Origin: Siphonodentalium dalli
Taxonomy: Eukaryota > Mollusca > Scaphopoda > Gadilida > Siphonodentaliidae
NCBI GenBank assembly: GCA_032622095.1
Contig: CP136061.1
Location: 36,957,797 to 37,021,796 of the forward strand
Length of the DNA: 64,000 bases
Direction: 5' to 3'
A program made the translations under genes and the position numbers. The notes beneath the pieces are model-generated. The model made no database searches, was not told the origin of the DNA, and saw only the letters and a program-made list of their open reading frames with translations. This document shows, piece after piece, positions 43,342 through 54,236 of the stretch. The first letter of the stretch is position 1; each line of letters opens with the position of its first letter.

Positions 43342-43562
43342 TTTTTAAAATTACATCAAACACCAACATTTATAAAGTGCACGATTGAGCATGAACATTC
43401 TCTATCCACTGATTGTTCAATCGTGATAATTCAGGAACCTATACATATATGAGTAATGCGGGAAGCTATACTCTGGAAGCACTCGTTAATTCTGACAAAA
43501 TTTGATCGGTTCGGAGTTCTGATTATTGTGCACTTTATAAATGTTTGTGTTTGATGTAATGT
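43342..43562. mobile_element. foldback element
   Basis: ttacatcaaacaccaacatt plus tataaagtgcac at the left is inverted at 43530-43562. Non-coding. Confidence 0.75.
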
Positions 43563-43964
43563 TATGGCGTACGCAGTGGCGGCATCCGGAATTCTGTGGG
43601 CGTTATTTTTGTTCGCCTCTTTCTCTTTGTCTTCGCCCTCGAAGCCGTGTCAACGTTCGGTAACCCACGGGCGGTGTCTTTAAGGACTATAGAAAGTTAG
43701 AAACTGAAATTATAGAACAGGGGATAGTAGCATGCCTTGAACACTGGCAACATAAGATTATTTACTGCAAACGTTACTTCTTAAAGGGGTACTGTACCCC
43801 AATTTCAAATTATCAAATTAACCAAATGGCAGATAAGTTAACCAAATGACAGATATCAGTGATGGTTATATAATGTGTTCTATACATTCATGTTTATCCA
43901 GTATTCCCCAAAATTTGAGTATATATATAGTCCTTAACAGACCCCGAAATCTGACACCCGAAAG

Positions 43965-44215
43965 GGGTTGGGGGCTCAGTGCTTGTTAGCGTATTGTTCC
44001 ATATAGATTGGTGGGGGGCCTTAGTGCTTGTTAGCGGATTGCTCCATGCATATAGATTGGTGGGGGCCTCATTGCTTGTTAGCGGATTGTTCCATATATA
44101 TTGGTGGGGGCCTCAGTGCTTGTTGGCGGATTGTTCCATATAGATTAAAGGTGGGGTTGGGGGCCTCAGTGCTTGTTAGCGGATTGTTCCATGTAGATTA
44201 AGGGTGCTAACCGTG
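43965..44215 (+). repeat. about 55-60-bp tandem repeat, 5 copies
   Basis: Units of tcagtgcttgttagcggatt plus gttccatatagattggtgggggcc, diverged. Confidence 0.85.
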
Positions 44216-45785
44216 CTATGTAAGTGGATATCTGTGCGATTTGTTTGCAGTAAGTGATTAGTTTATGACTGACTATTGTTATTAACGAATATCTACTGTT
44301 ATTATGGCAACTACATGTACATACAGGGACGTGGCAAGGGGGTTGTGACGTCTACCCACACCCACCGGGTGCCACCCTCAAATGTTATGCCGAGTACAAC
44401 ATTAGTTGCAACTTTGAAACCAAATATAGGTTGAAATTGTTCTGATATATTAATTTTCCGACTAATATTAAGCGTAAATTTGTTGTTTTAGATCAAAAGA
44501 CGTATATATTTTCAAACTTTTGGTCAATTGTTTTGACTGAAATGATTGGAATCATGATATATTCATAATATGATGTGTCATTCACCTGTTAGATTGGAAA
44601 TTCCAAGCAATTGGAGTTCCCCTATATGTACATGTATACATCGTGTGTATTCTTATCGCAATAAGCTCAGTTACTCCAATAGTTGACTTGCTGTCATGCT
44701 GAATTTAGTTGTGTGGCAATGTGTTTTAACACCGTTTTGACAAATACAGACGCCAAAATGGATGAATATGTGAACGAACGGTGACTGTTAATGAGAGGGT
44801 GTAATTGATTGCACAACGTCGTGAGTTAGAAATGTTAAAATGAAATTTAATGTTTTGCATAATAATTGGTTTCTGTTCGCTGGTAAGTTCCTGCTAACAA
44901 TTTCTGTGCAATGTTCATAAAAAATTGTCCCAAAACTACCCGATAATTGGTTTGTTGAATATCAACATTTTGTCCGGAGAATGTTATACACAGTAACACA
45001 ATGCATGTGGCACAACTTTCGATAGATTCGCTACGTACTAAATAGCCTATTTGGGGTGCTCGAAATGGTCCCGAGAGTTACATACCATGCAAGCCTCAAG
45101 GTAAAACCAGTAACATGATTGCACGCTTTTGTGGACTTTCATGGATACATTATGTCAATATATTAAAGAAAACACTTATATACGAAGTGATGTGGCTCAG
45201 AAGAATGGGCGTAGCTAATATAGTGTGTGCCTCTCTATCTATGGAACTCTTCGGTGCATATCCACATCGGTTTCAGACGCCATTCCCTCTCTAAGCAACA
45301 GTACAGGGGTATGTCGTTGTAAGAACGTGAGTAAAAATCAATAGAAATGAATAACCAAAATAAAAACCGTGAGCGCCACTTTAACAAATGGATCGCTATT
45401 TACATTATGTCAATAACCACGTGTTTGTTATAGTGACCATGCGTTTGTTAAAGATGCGCTCTATGTTTTTATTATAATTTATTATTTATATGTTGCTGCT
45501 TTCTCGGTTCATGCAATTAATGGAAGATTGTGACCGTCCGGAACAGTCCCGTCAACGCATGTTATCTGTATCTGTAGATATTACAGTGCAGGAACCAATT
45601 CTGGTTGTAGACGCACTGGTCCAGGTGCTACCACGGCCGAGCTACTTTATAACCCTGTGGTGACTCCAGTAGCGTTCTTTAACGTGCACACACCGAGGCG
45701 TGTACACGGGTCAGCCATTAATGTCCGCGCCCGATCGGACAGCGCATTGCACCCACGACAACATACCTGAACAAGTGTTGTAATG
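44216..45785. other. intergenic, nothing recognised
   Basis: Contains one diverged ggaaatttcc/attgttctgatat repeat related to 22900-23260. No gene or hairpin seen. Confidence 0.4.
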
Positions 45786-45962
45786 GGGGGGGGGGGGTCG
45801 GTATTTGCATTCGGATCTTTATTCAGTGATCTCGAATGAGACTTTTCAGCCTGACAAACTTGGTATCTGACCGAGTTCTGATTTTTGTCAGAATACCCTG
45901 ACCAGGTTGTGAACCCCGGTCTGCTAGCACAAGAGACCAGTACGCTACCTCTCGGCTACCGA
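45786..45962 (-). mobile_element. tRNA-derived SINE (probable)
   Basis: On the minus strand a box A-like TAGCCGAGAGGTAGCG (from about 45958) and a box B match GGTTCACAACC (45914-45904) have pol III-like spacing. An unrelated body follows, ending in a C run (45786-45797). No intact tRNA cloverleaf. Confidence 0.5.
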
Positions 45963-46054
45963 CTTATACATGGATACTGCCTCATACACCTTCAACCGTA
46001 AATCGTTGATAAATGGATGTGGAACTCGAGAGTCCGTGTGTCTCTATTAAATGT

Positions 46055-46440
46055 TAGGTCAAAAGCCCACATAATCTTCGAAGTTCGAAGCCACAATGTA
46101 TATAACATCGATCAAATTCAACATGGCGTAATGACAATAACATTTGATTTGGTAAATCTGGTGATCTAATCTATGAAATATTTAATACAAAAATAATAAC
46201 AACGATGTTGTAATACAGAAGCTCCAACGTGTGCTTGTGTTCTGTGTTGAGTCTCCCTTGATATAATTCGACCACCGTCTTGTTGATATAAGAGGGATAA
46301 CTCTATGGCCGAAAAATGGGTGAATTTCCAAAATTATCACTTCAAAATGCCTTGTCCGATTTGACACCATAAACCACAATCTCTACGCCTTCAGTACCGT
46401 CAAATAATTAGGTCGGACCTATTGGCCCATTTTTAAAAGA
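46055..46440. mobile_element. family E relative, diverged
   Basis: Shares the aaagcccacataatcttcg start and gaagctccaacgtgt interior with the E copies. The right border is unclear. Confidence 0.5.
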
Positions 46441-46742
46441 TTTTGGTGGCCAAATATCGACTTACGAAAGAGATAGTTTTAACACGTTTTGATTTTTTTG
46501 TCACCCTAAAAAAATATCAAATGACCGCCTCTTATATATAAAGAGCGTCCATGATCCAGTATCGCAAAAGCGGGGAGCCAATAAAGAGCGTTATGAATTG
46601 TGATATTTTGTTCTTCTTTTCAACGTTAAACCTTAAACGGTGGATGATATACTTGTATTCTCGCGATTATTGTGCCGCACGAATAATGCTGATTGCGAAT
46701 ATGTTTTCGTTTTCCTTTAAAATTTACATATTAAGCTAATAA

Positions 46743-47163
46743 TTAAAGGTACACAATCCGAGTCGATGGTCCCCGTATCATCAGATTCCAACAACAACAA
46801 CAATACAACAACATCATCATCATTTCTTCTTCAAAAGAGGCTTTAGTTATCACATTCGATTTATTACCAAAAAATAATGCTAACCACTGTCAACTATAGT
46901 ATAAAATTTCCCAAAACCTGTTATATATTAACATTTTTTGCAACGCAATTTGGTATATCGAGAGTGTGTCGGTCGGCTCGTCGAATATGTGCTATAGACC
47001 GCCAACTATTCCAGGTGGTGAAAAATGACGAGATTTAAAAAATCGATATCTGATAAATATGAGCTTTGGTGGGTGGGTTCCTCGACTCGAATTAAATAGT
47101 TTTACCTCCCGAATCCAAAGAAATAGCAATTTAGGAGCGTTAGATCGGATTATGTATGTTTAA
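46743..47163. mobile_element. TTAA-flanked MITE family A, copy 4
   Basis: Diverged family A ends with TTAA borders. Confidence 0.75.
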
Positions 47164-48414
47164 CGCAGAACTTGTTTTACTAATTTATCAAGTCAAATCG
47201 GACATCGCATCATTAATTGGTGGATACGTATGTTCCATGTCTTAGTGGAATATATACGTTTACCACTGTTTCAGATAGGAGAAACTGGGGTGGAGTGGGA
47301 CAGTGAATAATGTAGTAAACGTTGGAGATAACTCCTTACCGATGATACGTTGCTACATTTATATGGATTCATGTGATGCTCATAGGATTTTACCAGAACA
47401 TAATTTATGACATGAATCTAAATTGTAGCCAGCATATTCATTGTTTTAGGGGGAAAAACAGTCGTTTTTGTGGCATCTGAGCAATTTGTTCCTAACACAT
47501 TTTGACATCAGAGATATCTTCTTGCCGACTCTGATATCTGATACAACTGTTTTTTGGGCTTTAGCTTGCATGTCTGTTTCAATACCTTAGATTAAACATA
47601 TTGCTAGAATATCGACTCACTACTGCTAAGCAATTTAATTGTATATTTGTGGTTAATATTCTGTGGGACTAATCTAATGCGAATAGTATATAAGAATTTT
47701 TCATCCAATTTCCCAGTGTGTTAGTGTTCCCAAGAAAAAAAATTCTAGGTATAGAATATTTTTCTTAAAAGTAAGAAAAAGTTTCTTGATATAAGATAGT
47801 TTATCTTATATTAAGAAATATTTTCTAAATAAGAAAATCCTTTTTGGCAGTGTATATATGTGCCTTCAAAATTATACCCCAGATCTGGGATTAAAATAAA
47901 ACCTCATGTTGGTTCATTGGCGCCAAAATCGAGCTGGTACATTTTCTCAAGATTATGTGGCCCAACAAAACCTCAATAAAACTCCCGACTCCGCGCTATG
48001 GCTTTCCCAAGGCTCGACTTAGAGCATCGTAACCCACATGGTCGGGCTTTTTGTTAAGAAAGCGAGCAAAAAATTAAAAACACTTTATAAAACGCACCAT
48101 TATAGTATCGACGAACGCATGTCCGGACATTTGTGGCTGTTGGTTTGTCATGCGCACTGAGAGTTCGGTAGGCTGAATAAAACAAACATAATTCTCAGAA
48201 AAAGTTAATTTTCCGCCCTTTCATGACTATTTGTATCTGAACAACTGACGAAATCATGCGATGATTACAGTGCATACAGTAACTGTTTTCAATAAAATGT
48301 ACAAGTCTGAATGTTCGACATATAATTAAAATTTTACGGATAAAGTGTTCGTCGATACTTTATACCGCATTTTTAAAACAATCGTATCTCTATATTGAAA
48401 TAATGCTGTATACG
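47164..48414. other. intergenic, nothing recognised
   Basis: A short hairpin-rich AT tract (ttcttaaaagtaagaaaaag...) lies near 47758-47845. No gene seen. Confidence 0.45.
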
Positions 48415-48814
48415 TTAACCCTTTACCCAACAGAAGGGCCCTGTGCCAATGCATTCTCTTATATATGCGAGTCGACCATAGGTCGCCTCGCATATATAAG
48501 AGAATGCATTGGCTTAACACATTACAAATTATAAAATTGTTAAAGAATGTAAGAAAAAATGGTAAAAAGTGTTAAAAAAAGATTTTTTTTAGGCCAATGC
48601 ATTCTCTTATATATGCGAGGCGACCTATGGCCGACTCGCATATATAAGAGAATGCATTGGCACAGGGCATAACTGTAACCATCACAATGTGGTCAATGAG
48701 CCGGTTCCAATGATATCCATATTTGTATGGTTCTATTGAGACAGACCGAAGATATTTTAGGCTGTTAAAGCTTTATTTGGCCGGTTTTGGCCGGTTTGTT
48801 GGGTAAAGGGTTAA
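48415..48814. mobile_element. two-hairpin MITE family P, complete copy
   Basis: A 400-bp reference copy with TTAA borders and CCCTTTACCCAACA...TGTTGGGTAAAGGG ends. Two stems each pair ccaatgcattctcttatata (then tgcgag) with its inverse; the loop of stem 2 is the inverse of that of stem 1. The right third is a ccggttttggccggttt-rich tail. Non-coding. Confidence 0.92.
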
Positions 48815-49813
48815 TACCGATGTGTTTGTTGAAGTGGCGCGCACGTTTTTAACATTTTTTAATTTATATTTTGCCCGCTTTCTTAAAGATGGTGGATCTC
48901 TTCCTAACAAGTTTTATATAAATTTCCGAGGAATAAAATAATAAATCAAATACCCCGATCTGGAAACACTTCTATAAAGTAATAGTTATTTTAATACGAA
49001 TGTTCTGGTATAATACATACACACTTTCGGGACAGTGTTACGGGCTATTTTTGGAACCATTTTATGGGCTATTTCCAGGCGAATTCGGAGCGTAGCACGA
49101 GATATAACTCTATCTTGTAATCACTCTCCATCAAGACAAATTGTCATTTCGATTCAGATATCTTGCAGGAATAATCCACTTTAGTGTGCCTTTATAGACA
49201 AATAATATACCCAATATTTAGTATTGTCTGTGGTTTATCACACAAAAGGGCATAATGTCGCCTTGAAATTGTGTTTTATAAAAAACAATATGTTGTTGTT
49301 GTAATTGCGGCACCGAAGAGATATACCATCTTTAACAACAAACCCCATGTGCCCTAACCAATTCCCGCTATCGATGTTGGGAATTGTACATTTGCCCTAA
49401 CCAGTAACCAATTCCCTCTATCGTTGTTGGGTAGTGTACATATTATAACAATGTATACTCTCTTTGTTCGCCAGTATTTTTATACATTATTGTTCGTGAT
49501 AATGCACCACGTGTGATTTAATTTTATAAGTATACTGTATCACCTTCACACTTCCTGTTTATCGCCTTCCCTATCATTTCAAATTGCTTTATATAACATT
49601 AGTTTTAAATTTAATTCCATATACCATTCACACTTTTCATTCAGATGTTTTCATGTTTCCTCGAAACCAATTGGAGATATTTACAGATAAAAATTTAAAT
49701 CATACCAGTGTTGTTAACTAAATCCACCGATGGCATATATTCCCAGCAACGGATTTATTATAATGTGGATTTTAGTGCTCGCGAACAAATGATACCAAAT
49801 GCACGGTATTTAT
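48815..49813. other. intergenic, nothing recognised
   Basis: An imperfect 60-bp direct repeat (ccaattccc(g/t)ctatcg(a/t)tgttgg) lies at 49360-49430. No gene seen. Confidence 0.45.
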
Positions 49814-50281
49814 TTAAAGGTACTCAATCCGATCAGACGGTCCCCATACATCAAGATACAACAACAACATCATTTCTTCAAAATAAGCTTCAGTTATGAG
49901 AATCGATTTATTGCAACAAAATAATGCTAACCACTGTCAACTATGGTATCAAATTACCCAAAACTTGTTATTTATCAACATTTTGTTCAACAAAATATGG
50001 CCATATTATCACTGAAGTATCACGAAATTTTAACGTATTACCACTTGATTTTAGAGTTATCCATCTTCATCCGCAATTTTTTTCCGAGACCTTCCGTTTT
50101 ACCACGTGTTTCTGGGCCACTTATTATTACACATCTCGAGAAATAACACACTTCAAAAATCGATATCTGATCACTCTGAGCTTTGATGAGTGGTGGGTTC
50201 CTCGACTCGAATAAAATAATTTTACCCCCGAAGTCAAAGAATATTTATTTAGGAGCGTCTGATCGGATTGAGTACCTTTAA
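49814..50281. mobile_element. TTAA-flanked MITE family A, copy 5
   Basis: Ends TTAAAGGTACTCAATCCGAT and inverse with TTAA borders. About the best preserved member here, opposite in orientation to copy 1. Confidence 0.88.
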
Positions 50282-50389
50282 GGGCGGTGGGTTCCTTTGT
50301 TTCCGAGTCCATGTTCTAATTACTGTTTAAAGCGAGACTACTGGGTAGCGGCCGTATTCATCCAGCTCCGTTCCGTAGTTTGAGATATT

Positions 50390-50540
50390 GATCCAGCCCA
50401 ATTTCCGTGGTTTTATAGTGCTGCTAAGTCACAGTTCTGGAGTAGCATTTCCATATATGGAGCGTTTTATTATTAATGACTTCCATATATGGAAATACTA
50501 CTCCATAATTTTGACATGTAGGACTAAAACCACGGGGCCT
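50390..50540. mobile_element. foldback MITE, relative of 41170-41405
   Basis: tctggagtagcatttccata and the inverted ccatatatggaaatactact. Confidence 0.65.
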
Positions 50541-50576
50541 GGTAGATCCGATATGTCCGCGAGTTATAGTGACAGG

Positions 50577-50829
50577 CAAGCCTTGAAATATGGTGTCTGT
50601 CATTTGCAGAATGAGGTCCCCAGAGGGTGAATTTAGTGATGCTACCCCGCATAGCGGGCTAGCATCACCAAATTCACCCTCTGGGTACCTCATTCTGCTT
50701 ATACCTCATCAGAATGAGGTTCCCAGAGTGAATTTGGTGATGCTAGTCCGCTATGCGGGGTAGCATCACTAAATTCACCCTCTGGGAACCTCATTCTGCA
50801 AATGACAGACACCCTATTTCAAGGCTTGG
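50577..50829. mobile_element. foldback family C, copy 2 (complete)
   Basis: caagccttgaaatatggtgt ... accctatttcaaggcttgg ends. The interior is two back-to-back hairpins made from gaatgaggtccccagagggt plus gaatttagtgatgctagcccgc. Fragments or copies at 51410-51512, 51645-51713, 52809-52917, 53503-53639, 56117-56265 and 62719-62800. Confidence 0.85.
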
Positions 50830-51056
50830 TGACAAGGCGTATAAGGCTAAAGTGGTCAATTCCATAACAAAAATGGAACGGGTACACAGGCTTCAGCCTT
50901 CATGATTTAGTCAATTGAATGGTGCATATACCTTCCAGCGGGAATGGCTAAAGGTTTCGAAAACTTGTCGTCTGCGAGTAATTAAGCCTTCTGTGTTCTA
51001 CATACGTTTATAACTTTGCCTCGCCCCTCTAAAGCTGAACTTTGCCTCTCACCTCT

Positions 51057-51366
51057 GAGCTGACGGGGTCACGTTCACCATAAACAGTTCTAAAGGTAAC
51101 ACAGGTTTGGAAAATGTGCTGAAGAGTACACAGGTTTTAAAATCTCATCCGAAATGACGTTTTAATAGTTTTCCCGTCTGCCACTATTTCTGTTAGAGAA
51201 TAATTGTTTATGTTCAAATGAAAATTAAATGAACTGAAAACAAACTGCTGACGGATGCCAGCCATTCAGGAACACATTTGACGTAACTGCATAAGCGCCC
51301 TTCAGCACATATCCAAAATCTGTATACCCTTCAACGCTGTTTTGTGTGAGAGTGAACCTTTCAGCC
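51057..51366. mobile_element. MITE, same family, diverged copy 3
   Basis: Diverged inverted ends (agctgacggggtcac... and ...gagtgaacctttcagc) and the same internal text about ttctgttagagaataattg. Non-coding. Confidence 0.7.
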
Positions 51367-51409
51367 CCCAAAGGGCTGGCTCTCTGGCAATGATCCCCGA
51401 GTTTAGTGT

Positions 51410-51713
51410 GCCTGTCATTTGCAGAATGAGGTCCCCAGAGGGTGAATTTAGTGACGCTATCCCGTATAGCGGGCTAGCATCACTAAATTCACCCTCTGGG
51501 GACCTCATTCTACTTTGGCCTCATCTTCTCTGGAAAGATTCTTTATTATCAAATTTCTATAGATACCACTTCACACAGATTCTATTTCTTTTTTAGTTTA
51601 TAGTTTCTCTATATACCCAAATTGACAGACGACACGATGAGGTCGTGCAGAATGAGGTTCCCAGCGGGTGAATTTAGTGATGTTAGCCCGCTATGCGTGG
51701 ACCTCATTCTGAA
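51410..51713. mobile_element. foldback family C, copies 3 and 4
   Basis: One complete single hairpin (51410-51512) and a shortened one (51645-51713), both carrying gaatgaggt(c/t)cccag arms. Confidence 0.8.
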
Positions 51714-52808
51714 CATTTCCTATGGGAATTACTCGTCAATGAGTATTGCAGGTAATGAGTGGAAACGTAATGTGACATGCGCTTAGCATGGCACATATTC
51801 AGCAATCTTCAACTGATGATGGTCTTATCCAAACATGTTGGCATCTTTTAACTCATCGGGAGTAATTTCCAAAAATGTCTAAATTCCACTTTTGGCATAA
51901 AAAAAAATAAAAAATTTGTGGGGTATGTTCTAAAACATTTTTCAAAATTCTATTAAACAGCTCCAGGATCCAGTTTCCACCTCAAAATTCATGTCATCAG
52001 AACGAGGAGCAATTAGTCTCCGAGAAATTGGGACCTTGGTCATCATTATATTTAGCCTCGAATTTTCTTTAATATGCCTCTAGCCGACATCCTCCCCTTT
52101 CTTTTGACATCCAGACATGTGTGTACCACCTTCATTATGTGGGGAAATTATATGACGGGATAGGTTGTAAGCCATTATTTCTTTCACTATACTTATGTCG
52201 ACAAACGGAAAGGCCGTAAGGTACGTCAGCCAGTACTCCATTCTGACTTGTTATTGTCATTCATGAGTGCTGGGTGTGACCCGGGCAAAAATGTTACATT
52301 GTCAGGCAACCGCTTACCTGTATTGGTTAACTTAAAAAGCTATTTTAACAGACCTTCCATAAATCCAGTATTCAAGGCATTCAAAGTAGGTTAATGAAAA
52401 ATTACATAATTCATAAGTATGTAAAACAACTATCATCACCAAATACATGTTAAAATAAATCAGCTTTGTTCTTATTTTCATTATAAATAACGGGATTTTG
52501 CATATCAAAAGCATTATTATTTAAAAGGTACTGTTACAGTGGCATTACCATCAAATTAAAACTTGACATAAACATTGGAAAACATTGGAAAAAGTCAAAA
52601 GCATTGAAAAATTTCGGAAAATCATATTTAGATTGAAATATTTGAACTTAAAATGCAATTATCGTTGGTTGTTTACAACAGTTTTTTTTTAGCATAACAA
52701 AGGTTTCATCACGAAAATTTTTGTTATTGAAGACTTTATATCAATAATTAATATTAGAACAAAATTTATCTATTTCTCCATGTTCTTGGTGCTGATGATT
52801 CTCAAGCC
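51714..52808. other. intergenic, nothing recognised
   Basis: A lone family F end lies near 51713-51760. Otherwise AT-rich DNA with no gene seen. Confidence 0.45.
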
Positions 52809-52917
52809 TCTGTCATTAGCAGAATGAGGTCCCCAGGGGGTGAATTGGTGACACTATCCAACATGGCGGACTAGCATCACCAAACTCACCCTCTGGCAAC
52901 TTCATTTCTGTTTAGGC
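52809..52917. mobile_element. foldback family C, copy 5
   Basis: Single hairpin, diverged, ending directly at the TTAA border of the next element. Confidence 0.75.
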
Positions 52918-52918
52918 A

Positions 52919-53308
52919 TTAACCCTTTACCCAACAGAACGGCCCTGTGCCAATGCATTCTCTTATATATGCGAGTCGACCATAGGTTGCCTCGCATATA
53001 TAAGAGAATGCATTGGCTTAACACATTAAAAATTATAAAATTGTTAAAGAATGTAAGAAAAAATGGTAAAAAAAGATTTTTTTTAGGCCAATGCATTCTC
53101 TTATATATGCGAGGCGACCTATGGTCGACTCGCATATATAAGAGAATGCATTGGCACAGGGCATAACTGTAACTATCACAATGTGGCCAAGGAGCCAGTT
53201 CCAATGATATCCATATTTGTATGGTTATATTGAGACAGACTGAAGATATTTTAGGCTGTTGCAGCTTTATTTGACCGGTTTTGGCCGTTCTGTTGGGTAA
53301 AGGGTTAA
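52919..53308. mobile_element. two-hairpin MITE family P
   Basis: Both hairpins intact with TTAA borders. Slightly shorter than 48415-48814 through loss in the AT-rich spacer. Confidence 0.9.
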
Positions 53309-53502
53309 CTGCTGTGGGAGACCCAGGATCAGATTTATTTTCCCCAGGTGAAGTTTGTGATGTTCACCCATTACCGGTAGTCACCTTGATTATGCATTTT
53401 ATCTTCTGCAAATTAAGAGATACAGAAACTGAACAGAAGGGAAAAAATAACTAAAAATAAAGTTTAATTTGAGACTATAGATACTTCCCAGAAGATGAGG
53501 CC

Positions 53503-53639
53503 TAAGCAGAATGAGGTCCGCAGAGGGTGAATTTAGTGATGCTAGCCCACTGTGCCGGATAGCATCACTAAATTCACCCTCTGGGGATTCCAGTGGGGAC
53601 CTCATTCTGCAAATGACAGGCAAACTATTTCAAGGCTTG
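53503..53639. mobile_element. foldback family C, copy 6
   Basis: Single hairpin with the caaatgacaggcaaactatttcaaggcttg end. About 140 bp downstream of the likely 3' end of the eEF2-like gene. Confidence 0.8.
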
Positions 53640-53781
53640 ATGATTATTTTTCAAATTTTGCACATTTACCCACTGTGAGTGCCTTGGGTCCCTTTAATGG
53701 ACATGGTAGGTCATTTTGCTTCAGAGACCCAGGAGAATAATTTCACTGAACAAACACAAAGGTTGGTCATATAACATTTCT

Positions 53782-53787
53782 TTTATT
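53782..53787 (-). terminator. possible polyadenylation signal of the eEF2-like gene
   Basis: AATAAA on the minus strand about 256 nt past the stop codon; the nearest canonical signal seen. Implies a short 3' UTR in 53760-54042. Confidence 0.5.
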
Positions 53788-54042
53788 TGTCATCTCCAGT
53801 TTCATGACCTGAGATAAAAATATCTCAAATATATCAGCTCTCAAAAATAAACTTGAATCAACATAAATTTGTTTGCAGTTTAATTCCCAAGATGAAAGTA
53901 CTAAGGATAGTATGGTTACTATAAACATTTGAATGTATAACATCAAAATAGTTAAAACATAAATGAATTAAACAAAACATAATAGGATATTCTATTAAAA
54001 GTTAAATAAATAACAAAAGAATATTTAACAATCTATAGTTGA

Positions 54043-54236
54043 TTACAGTTTATCCAGATAGTTCTCGACTTTTGGTATGGTCACCGCAAGTCCCTTTCTC
54101 TGTCTGATTTCTGTTACTACTGCTCCAGAACGCGAGCTTGGATCCAAGGGGTCACCAGGTACGAGTTGCCAATGGTCGAAAATACACTGCGGGAAGGCCT
54201 GACCCCCTGTCTTCGATCTGAGCTCACTGGTGAAGC
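54043..54236 (-). CDS. EEF2: eEF2-like terminal exon: domain V end
   Basis: A 194-nt exon after cttttccag with stop TAA at 54045-54043. It encodes [20 protein letters not shown] then [40 protein letters not shown] and LDKL. The C-terminus has the same length and end as ordinary eEF2, so the protein is not truncated. Confidence 0.96.

Noticed and set aside
52902-53204. Recurring peptide with YKRMHW in several places
   Set aside because: Comes from the AT-rich hairpin stems of family P elements, found in both orientations; not a protein family.
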